From SIAJ01 sp963773845 (GTDB taxonomy: Bacteria > Planctomycetota > Planctomycetia > Gemmatales > Gemmataceae): 64,000 bases of DNA. Made by a program: the position numbers and the translations under genes. The notes below the pieces were generated by a model. That model worked only from the letters and a program-made list of their open reading frames with translations. It did not search any database and was not told the DNA's origin. Below are positions 1-5,917 of this stretch, one piece after another (position 1 is the first letter of the stretch; each line of letters opens with the position of its first letter). The DNA is taken from the NCBI GenBank assembly GCA_963773845.1, contig CAVZCU010000009.1, positions 992,001 through 1,056,000 on the forward strand, in the 5' to 3' direction.

Positions 1-169
1 GCGATTTGAGGGCATTGATGAGCGGGAAATGATGTGTCATGGTGCCGACACCGTCGGCGATTGTGCCCGCCAATAGTCCGCAGCATTCGGCTGGCAATTC
101 GACGTGCGCATGGGCGAGCATCGCCTCGTAAATCGGCCGCGGGATCAGCAATCGAAATGGAGCGCTCAT
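1..169 (-). CDS. JAB/MPN-domain metal-dependent peptidase, N-terminal part (cut by window edge)
   Basis: Only the first 56 residues lie in the window; the gene runs off the left edge. The start ATG is at 169 and overlaps the stop of the upstream gene (ATGA), suggesting translational coupling. The peptide shows a short lead, then IYEAMLAHA, then PAECCGLLAG, which matches the JAB/MPN (JAMM) peptidase core where the Glu of PxExCGLL is a catalytic residue. FPLINA fits the next strand. The HxH and SxxD part of the metal site would lie outside the window, so activity cannot be judged. Bacterial members cleave small ubiquitin-like or sulfur-carrier conjugates; that role is inferred from the family only. 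Confidence 0.75.
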   Translation of the reverse strand, partial: MSAPFRLLIPRPIYEAMLAHAHVELPAECCGLLAGTIADGVGTMTHHFPLINALKS

Positions 170-555
170 GCGAAAGTGTTCAGCACGGCCAGCAAATGGA
201 GGCCGAGTCCGATCCAGAGGATGATGTCCAATGCGCACGCCAACAGGCCGCCCATTCCGAGTGCCGTCGGATGCCCGGTCGTTCTCGCGAGCGACATCGA
301 TCGAAATGCGGCAACAATCCCGAACACAATAAGGGCGAGAAAGAACCCGTCGACGACCACGGTGGCCACTCGGCCAATGTCCATTTCCTCCCGCGTCTGA
401 TGCCGCACCCCTTGCACCCAGTAGAGCATGTTGAACGTCAGCATGATGGGCGCCATGATCAGAAAGCACGCTCCGATGGTCAGCGATACGATCCCCCAAT
501 CGGTCGAACGGCGATCGACCTTCATGCCGTGACCCATTGCGTCCCATTCATCCAC
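166..555 (-). CDS. small membrane protein of unknown function
   Basis: A 129-residue protein with three clear hydrophobic segments at roughly residues 20-42, 60-84 and 97-127, separated by short polar loops (for example RHQTREEMD and RSMSLARTTGH). No enzymatic motif is visible and I do not recognise the family. Its stop codon overlaps the start of the JAB-domain gene by four bases, so the two are probably one operon and may work together. The start is the first ATG of the frame (553-555). The coding potential is supported by the continuous hydrophobic pattern, which the overlapping frames lack. Confidence 0.7.
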   Translation of the reverse strand: MDEWDAMGHGMKVDRRSTDWGIVSLTIGACFLIMAPIMLTFNMLYWVQGVRHQTREEMDIGRVATVVVDGFFLALIVFGIVAAFRSMSLARTTGHPTALGMGGLLACALDIILWIGLGLHLLAVLNTFA

Positions 556-586
556 GGGTTGGTCCTCCGGTTTTCTTCAATGTTAC

Positions 587-629
587 AGGCACGCTCCGCG
601 TGCCTTCGCAGGGCACGCGGAGCGCGCCT
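587..629. repeat. GC-rich inverted repeat (hairpin)
   Basis: Two arms of about 18 nt (587-604 and 611-629) centred on GCACGC and GCGTGC can pair almost perfectly around a 6-nt loop. It lies between the divergent promoters of the membrane protein and argG, so it is not in the usual terminator position. It resembles the other intergenic palindromes of this window but has a different sequence. Confidence 0.6.
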
Positions 630-699
630 ACTTCATTTGCGGGTGCGTGTAAGTAAAACGAGCAGGAGCAGTGGCAGTTATACATTTTCGGAGCCTCCC

Positions 700-1953
700 T
701 TGACCGTCAACGATTTGAAGGGCCGCACGGTGGCCTTCGCCGCTTCGGGCGGATTGGATAGCTGCACCATTACCAAGTGGCTGACCGAGCATGGTGTCAC
801 GGTCGTCTGCTTCACGGCCGATATGGCCCAGCCGGACGAGCCCGACTTCACTGAAATCGAAAAGCGGATGCGTGCCTGTGGCGCGAGTGACTTCATTGCG
901 CTCGATCTCAAAGATTCGATCGCCGAGGCTGGTCTCGAAATCATTCAGTCGCAGGCATGCTACGAAGGGCGATACTGGAACACGACCGGCATTGGCCGGC
1001 ATGTGATCGTTGCCGGCATGGTGCGGGCGATGCGCGAAAAAGGCATCGACATCATCAGTCACGGAGCGACCGGCCGCGGCAACGACCAGGTCCGCTTTCA
1101 GCTTTGCACCAATATGCTCGCCCCGGATTTCCAGGTCTATGCGCCATGGCGAGATGAAGTGTTCCTGAAACGCTTCGGCGGCCGCAGCGAGATGATTGAT
1201 TATTGCAACGAGCGCAAGCTGCCGATCAAGGCAAGCAAGGATGCCCCGTATTCCACCGATGCGAATTTGCTCGGGTTAACGCACGAGGCTGGCAAGCTGG
1301 AGTCGCTTGAAACCGGTCCTTGGTTTATCTCGCCGGGCATGGGGGTCTTGCCAAAAGATGCGCCGGACAAGCCGGAACGAGTTACCATTCGCTTCCTGCA
1401 CGGCCGGCCCGTGGAGTTGAACGGCAAGAAAGGCACCGCATTTGAAGCGATTAATGATGCCAACCAGATCGGCGGGGGCAACGGGGTCGGGATTGCTTCG
1501 CACCTGGTGGAAAACCGCTTTGTCGGGGTCAAGTCGCGTGGCGTGTACGAGGCGCCGGGGATGGAACTGCTGGGAAGCGCTTATGCATATTTGCTGCAAC
1601 TGGTGCTCGACCGCCGGGCACGCGAGTTGTTCGATCAGCTGTCGCTCTTCTTGGCCAAACAGATTTACCAGGGCTACGGGTTTGACCTGGCTTCGCACAT
1701 GGCCCGCGAAGTGCTAAGCCCAATACTGAAGCTGGCGACCGGCACGATTGCGGTGAACCTGTATAAGGGGAACGTCTACTTCGCGTCGGCGACGCATGTC
1801 CCACACCAGATGTATTCGGAGAGCAACGCCTCGATGGAGGCGATTGGCGAATTCAACCATGCGGATTCGGAAGGCTTCCTGCGCGTCTTGCAGGTGAGCG
1901 CGCGAGCGCTGGCGGCGAACAAGCAGGTTGTCGCACCGGCGTGGGCGAAATGA
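700..1953 (+). CDS. argG: argininosuccinate synthase
   Basis: Catalyses ATP-dependent joining of citrulline and aspartate to argininosuccinate, the penultimate step of arginine synthesis (cytoplasm). The product begins with TVNDLKGRTVAFAASGGLDS, holding the SGGxDS pyrophosphatase loop of the family, followed by the conserved GATGRGNDQVRF segment and YSTDANLLG. Its length of 417 residues fits the family. The open frame reaches back to position 34 but that part has no similarity to the enzyme; I chose the TTG at 700 because it is preceded at a good distance by CGGAG (689-693) and starts directly at the conserved domain. No ATG lies nearby in frame. No other arginine genes are adjacent. Confidence 0.93.
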   Translation: MTVNDLKGRTVAFAASGGLDSCTITKWLTEHGVTVVCFTADMAQPDEPDFTEIEKRMRACGASDFIALDLKDSIAEAGLEIIQSQACYEGRYWNTTGIGRHVIVAGMVRAMREKGIDIISHGATGRGNDQVRFQLCTNMLAPDFQVYAPWRDEVFLKRFGGRSEMIDYCNERKLPIKASKDAPYSTDANLLGLTHEAGKLESLETGPWFISPGMGVLPKDAPDKPERVTIRFLHGRPVELNGKKGTAFEAINDANQIGGGNGVGIASHLVENRFVGVKSRGVYEAPGMELLGSAYAYLLQLVLDRRARELFDQLSLFLAKQIYQGYGFDLASHMAREVLSPILKLATGTIAVNLYKGNVYFASATHVPHQMYSESNASMEAIGEFNHADSEGFLRVLQVSARALAANKQVVAPAWAK

Positions 1954-2105
1954 AACTCAAAGCACGAGTGAAGCCGATTGGTGGCCGTCTTCGAATTTGA
2001 AGTTGGCTCGAGCGGAAGCGCGTAGCTGGATTCTGAGAGTTCGATCGCACGATTCAACCGTTACAATGACTGCGAGTATGCAGCGACCTGGTCTGCCGGT
2101 GATTC

Positions 2106-2702
2106 ATGTTGGATGCCGTCTTTCGCCAAGAAGTCCCGTGGGCCTGCCAGGAGCCGCACGGGGTCATTCGTCACCAGGGTTCGCCGCCGGCACTCATCTT
2201 CCCCGGCTCATTCAACCCGCTCCATCACGGCCATCTTGCTCTCGCGGAACTGGCTGCCCAACATCTCGCACAGTCCATCGCATTTGAATTGAGTGTCGCC
2301 AACGTCGATAAGGCCGACCTGGCACCCGATGAAGTGGTGCGGCGGCTCGAACAGTTTCGTGGCGTTGGTCCCGTCTTCATTACGCGGGCGCCGCGGATTG
2401 AGGAGAAAGCAGCCCTATTCCCCGGTTGCACCTTTGTCGTTGGCGCCGATACCGCGGCCCGGATCGTCGACTTGCGGTACTACGATCACGATCCAGCGAC
2501 GTTGTCGCGATCGCTGGACCGAATTCGAGAACTGGGTTGCCGATTCTTTGTCGGCGGACGGTTGCATTCCGATGGGCAGTTCATCGAGGTCGGTGGAGTC
2601 GCGGTGCCGGAGCACTACCGGGATTTGTTCAGCGGCCCGAACGAGCGGGAATTTCGCGTGGATATTTCCTCGACGGAAGTCCGAATTCGCGGCAGCAGTT
2701 GA
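2106..2702 (+). CDS. NadD-like nucleotidyltransferase
   Basis: A 198-residue protein of the cytidylyltransferase-like (nucleotidyltransferase) superfamily. After a 28-residue lead it shows FPGSFNPLHHGHLALAE, the HxGH nucleotide-binding signature, a central FVVGADTAARI segment and ends with ISSTEVR, the ISSTxxR motif that binds the triphosphate in NadD/CoaD-type enzymes. The closest role is adenylyl transfer to nicotinate or nicotinamide mononucleotide in NAD synthesis, but substrate specificity cannot be read from these motifs. Length is near that of NadD (about 200). It stands alone, with 152 bp after argG and a palindromic repeat cluster downstream. Confidence 0.75.
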   Translation: MLDAVFRQEVPWACQEPHGVIRHQGSPPALIFPGSFNPLHHGHLALAELAAQHLAQSIAFELSVANVDKADLAPDEVVRRLEQFRGVGPVFITRAPRIEEKAALFPGCTFVVGADTAARIVDLRYYDHDPATLSRSLDRIRELGCRFFVGGRLHSDGQFIEVGGVAVPEHYRDLFSGPNEREFRVDISSTEVRIRGSS

Positions 2703-2726
2703 GGGCCCATATCCGCGGCATCGCAA

Positions 2727-2822
2727 GTAGGTCCGCCGAGCCGAGGCGGAGAGGGCCGCATCCAGGATTGGCATGCGGCCATTTCCGGGCGCAGGCGGTC
2801 CGGCTCGGCTCGCCGGACCTAC
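2727..2822. repeat. 96-bp palindromic repeat unit, family B, copy 1
   Basis: The unit starts with GTAGGTCCGCCGAGCCGAGG and ends with the complementary TCGGCTCGCCGGACCTAC. The inner stretch contains GGCATGCGG. Two further copies of the same architecture lie at 4214-4313 and 4331-4430. The left and right arms are the two slightly different versions (CCGCCGAG against CCGGCGAG) also found in the other copies, so this is a mobile or amplified unit rather than a chance hairpin. Confidence 0.8.
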
Positions 2823-2869
2823 TCACAAGGCCGCAGTTGACGACCCACATCCGCGGGCGAAATTCATAT

Positions 2870-2930
2870 GTAGGACGGATTTGCAATCCGTCCTTTCGGC
2901 TCGCAGGGACGGATTGCAAATCCGTCCTAC
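2870..2930. repeat. pair of inverted 24-bp repeats, family A
   Basis: GTAGGACGGATTTGCAATCC (2870 on) and its reverse complement (2907-2930) flank a 13-nt spacer. Each arm is itself nearly palindromic around TTGCAA. The same repeat occurs twice at 17098-17183. The pair sits directly downstream of the BBP7 gene end (2970, minus strand) and so may also act as its terminator. Confidence 0.85.
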
Positions 2931-2969
2931 ATCGATCGTGAATGGTGTCGCGCTCGGTTTTCGCTACGA

Positions 2970-4211
2970 TCAGAATCGAAACTCAATGCCCAGGGACGCG
3001 GTGAAGACGTAGAGCGTCTCCCGAGTGGGCGTCAATAGATGTCCCACTTGCGGGATGCCGCCCGTACCCGGCAACAGGCGCTCGGGTGGCAGGCCGAACA
3101 GGAGTTGTCCTTCCGTGCGCGAGGCCTCCGGAATGATCATGGCCGATGTGCCGGCCGTTAGCCGAATGCAATCAGTCAACCGGCAGCCGACGTGCAGTCC
3201 GAGTTCCGGGATCCAGGTCCATCCCGACGTCTGCATTTGTTGCGGGCCGGACGCGGCCAGGAAGGTTCCGCCGTCGATCAGCGCGCGATTCCCATTGGGA
3301 AAGATGGCCTGGGCATTTGCCGTTCGCCGGACCGTCGTTTCGAGGAAGGCGAACTGCACCTGCGGCCGGACGCCGAAGTCCAGGGGGCCGTAGAAGTACT
3401 GCCAGTCGAACCCGATCACCGGGCCCTGGTAAACCGATTCGGCAAAGATGTTCTCGGTTGTGGCGACCGTCGTACCGGGGGACAACGGGGTCGAAAGCGC
3501 GGTCGCGGCCGCGTTGATGCCGAGCGTCCCTTCCACTTCGAGCCGGCGGAGCCCCAGCAGGCCGTCAAGACGGTAGGAATCGGACCCGCCCAGTCGGGCG
3601 CGGCCCATCGCCTGGATCCCGTAGATCAGCAGGTTGTCCAGTTCGAAATTGACGACGCCTTTGACGAGGGGCGAGCTGATCGGCACCGCGAGTGTCCCGC
3701 CGCCGCCGCCGGCGAGAGCGGGTAGACCGATGGCGCCGATCGCGGGCCCGAGTCCCCGTGCCGCGTCGCCGGACGTCAGCGGCACATTAATCGCCTGCCG
3801 ATAAAAGTAAAAGGCACTTGCTTCAACACCGAATTCCTGATCGCAATCGAGCCACTTTCCGAGCGTCAACTGGTAACCGATTCGATTCTGAGAGGCCGCG
3901 TGGACCAGGTCGGTCTGGGAAGTTCCGGTGGACTCGAGCAGGGTATTGAACAGCGGATTGCTGCTCAGCTCCTGGCCCAGTTCAAGGCCGCGGCGGGTGG
4001 TGGCGGTCCAGGTGAAGCACTCCCAGCGGACCCAGCAATCGTCCTGGTTGACCGTTACGGGCGCGTAGGGAACGGGCGGCTGGCCCAGCGCGAACTCGGA
4101 CCCGGCCGCCGGCTCGGCTTCCCAGGCCCTTGCCGGTGGCTGGGCCGCGGCGGTCGTGGCGATGGCGAACAGCAAAGCTGCTGTGAGAATTGCTCGTAGA
4201 GACTGTTTCAC
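2970..4211 (-). CDS. BBP7-family outer membrane beta-barrel protein
   Basis: A secreted outer-membrane barrel of the planctomycete BBP7 type. It has a signal peptide (RAILTAALLFAIATTAAAQ), then a mature chain beginning WVRWECFTWTATTRRG, many alternating strands, and a terminal aromatic residue (GIEFRF) typical of barrel proteins recognised by the BAM machinery. The open frame continues upstream for 80 further residues through two copies of repeat B, but those residues are repeat-encoded and would bury the signal peptide. I therefore chose the GTG at 4209-4211, which lies only a few bases inside the repeat edge. An ATG at 4455-4457 on the far side of the repeats is the alternative. Role: envelope structure or transport, substrate unknown. 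Confidence 0.75.
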   Translation of the reverse strand: MKQSLRAILTAALLFAIATTAAAQPPARAWEAEPAAGSEFALGQPPVPYAPVTVNQDDCWVRWECFTWTATTRRGLELGQELSSNPLFNTLLESTGTSQTDLVHAASQNRIGYQLTLGKWLDCDQEFGVEASAFYFYRQAINVPLTSGDAARGLGPAIGAIGLPALAGGGGGTLAVPISSPLVKGVVNFELDNLLIYGIQAMGRARLGGSDSYRLDGLLGLRRLEVEGTLGINAAATALSTPLSPGTTVATTENIFAESVYQGPVIGFDWQYFYGPLDFGVRPQVQFAFLETTVRRTANAQAIFPNGNRALIDGGTFLAASGPQQMQTSGWTWIPELGLHVGCRLTDCIRLTAGTSAMIIPEASRTEGQLLFGLPPERLLPGTGGIPQVGHLLTPTRETLYVFTASLGIEFRF

Positions 4212-4449
4212 AAGTAGGTCCGGCGAGCCGAGCCGGACCACCTTGCACACGAGAATGGCATCATGCGGTCTTTGCGGCTGACGCCCTGGTCCGCCTCGGC
4301 TCGGCGGACCTACTTGTGACACAGTCTCCTGTAGGTCCGGCGAGCCGAGCCGGACCACCTTGCACACGGGAATGGCATCATGCGGTTTCCGCGGCTGGCG
4401 CCCTGGTCCGCCTCGGCTCGGCGGACCTACTTGTGAAACGGACTCTACG
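4196..4449. repeat. two tandem 100-bp palindromic repeat units, family B, copies 2 and 3
   Basis: Copies at 4214-4313 and 4331-4430 are nearly identical, each with left arm GTAGGTCCGGCGAGCCGAGC, inner GAATGGCATCATGCGG, and right arm ending GGCGGACCTAC. They are joined by TTGTGACACAGTCTCCT. The outer flanks are also inverted: GTAGAGACTGTTTCACAA on the left and TTGTGAAACGGACTCTAC on the right. The block lies exactly at the 5' end of the BBP7 gene and seems to have been inserted there or to have duplicated there. Confidence 0.85.
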
Positions 4450-4594
4450 CGATTCATCGGATATTCTCCGGAAGCCCCGTCCTTATTCGGACTGGAGGCG
4501 CCCGGCGAATGATGGGGAGTTTGGCGAACTCGCACAACCTCCGCAAGCCGGCACAAAATTGGGAAAACCTTCACGATCCGGCAATTTGACCCCG

Positions 4595-5443
4595 TCACTT
4601 GATGATAACCCACCGCTTGAAGAAGCTGGGCAGGAACGGCGAGAGAACGATTTGGAACACAAACAGCCCGCCACGCAGGACCCATGGCACGAGACTGGGC
4701 CGAATGATGTCGACGAACAGGCAGTACCGAAGGACGTCCGTCTCGTTGCACGACTGGTGTTGCAACGTGTCGTCGAAGATGAACAGTTGATCGTCACACC
4801 AGCGGTGAATGTGCGCGCCGACCTTGATGTAGGCGTTCGGGTCCTCGATCCGATTGATGTTATAAAGGACGCGGTACGACAGCCGGAGCGGCCCGTAATG
4901 CTTGGCAGTCGAGGATTTCTTGTTGAAGACCGACACGCCGATCGTGCGGATATTCTTGTACTTCTTGTGGAACTCGGGGATGTCAATCGAGGTCCGGATG
5001 TTCTTGCCATACCACTTGAAAAAGATCATTCCGCGCTTGTTGTCGCCCAGCCGCTGGTCCAGTTGCCCGATCACGTCCTGGGAGAACGCAGCATCAATGA
5101 CCTCGTTGATTTCCTTCTGGTGGCCTTTCGGCAGATCCGTGAGCTTGAAAATCCCGTTGTTGCGGTGGGGCAGGCAGAGCAGGTCAATGAGCAGATTGAC
5201 GGGGGAGAACAACCAGGTCCACAGCCCGTTGCCGGCGAAGTAGCGATCGACGGTTTCGAGCGTTCGCCGGCTGTTGCGGCCAACGTCGAGAAGTCCGCAC
5301 AGAACATAGCCGAGAAACAGCCAGGGCACGAAGTAGAGCCCCAGGGCTACAGGTATGATTCGTTTGGCACTTTTTTTCAGAAGTCGGCCGATTCGCATCC
5401 GCGGGCGCCCGACGCGCACGGGACCTGCTATAGCGACACTCAT
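4595..5443 (-). CDS. membrane-anchored aspartyl/asparaginyl beta-hydroxylase-like (LpxO-type) protein
   Basis: A 282-residue protein with an N-terminal transmembrane segment (about 29-51) and a second hydrophobic stretch near 75-90, followed by a domain like the Fe(II)/2-oxoglutarate aspartyl/asparaginyl beta-hydroxylases. The region KHYGPLRLSYRVLYNI supplies the first iron-ligand His, DDQLFIFDDTLQHQSCN the second, and RYCLFVDIIRP the Arg that holds 2-oxoglutarate. Membrane-bound members include LpxO, which hydroxylates lipid A acyl chains; a lipid or envelope substrate is plausible here but is an inference. The C-terminus is again hydrophobic. The gene reads toward the BBP7 gene, 137 bp of which is repeat-free spacer. 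Confidence 0.72.
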   Translation of the reverse strand: MSVAIAGPVRVGRPRMRIGRLLKKSAKRIIPVALGLYFVPWLFLGYVLCGLLDVGRNSRRTLETVDRYFAGNGLWTWLFSPVNLLIDLLCLPHRNNGIFKLTDLPKGHQKEINEVIDAAFSQDVIGQLDQRLGDNKRGMIFFKWYGKNIRTSIDIPEFHKKYKNIRTIGVSVFNKKSSTAKHYGPLRLSYRVLYNINRIEDPNAYIKVGAHIHRWCDDQLFIFDDTLQHQSCNETDVLRYCLFVDIIRPSLVPWVLRGGLFVFQIVLSPFLPSFFKRWVIIK

Positions 5444-5917
5444 AAAGCACCGGCCACTTTCAGGATTGACGGTGAAGGGCGCGAAACACTAGGGGCCTCG
5501 CCGTTCCCAAGTTCGTCCTGAAAGAGTCCGTCTTCGTCCTGAATTGTCCGTCACTCGGCGAGGCTGCTCGTCTGAAAGCCATTCCAGCGTCGCGGCGACC
5601 AGGCGGGCCGGCTCAGCTGCAAGAAACATGCCAGACCTTGCCCTGGCTTCTCCTTCTTAATTGGTCCGATCATGTCGCTCCAGCGGGCTCGTGACGGATT
5701 GGGAAAAATGATGAGGGGTGGCGATCCGACGAGCGCGGAAATGACGTTTAAATTGGAACTGCTTTGAAAACGGGTGAAATCTCAGGGCTCAATCCAACCG
5801 AGGCGATGGACTTCTCAATTCAACGAACGAACCTGCCGCTTTGAGCATGTCCCCAAGCGGCAGGTTCAATTAAACTTCCAGGGCACCTTTGTTTACAAAT
5901 CACTGCTCTCTAAGGAT
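5444..5917. other. intergenic region without a supported gene
   Basis: 474 bp between the hydroxylase start and the peptidase stop. No frame shows a convincing protein and no RNA gene was recognised. The only structure noted is the hairpin at 5830-5866. The stretch probably holds the promoter of the hydroxylase gene, but no clear -35/-10 pair was picked out. Confidence 0.5.
5830..5866. terminator. hairpin, possible terminator of the S9 peptidase gene
   Basis: AACCTGCCGCTT and AAGCGGCAGGTT form a perfect 12-bp stem with a 13-nt loop. It lies 52 bp downstream of the peptidase stop on the minus strand. A classical U-run does not follow on either strand, so rho-independent function is uncertain. 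Confidence 0.5.

Noticed and set aside
34..699. N-terminal extension of argininosuccinate synthase
   Set aside because: Covers the membrane-protein gene on the other strand and lacks similarity to the enzyme.
4212..4751. N-terminal extension of the BBP7 protein through repeat B
   Set aside because: Residues come from repeat units and would put the signal peptide in the middle of the chain; kept only as an alternative start.
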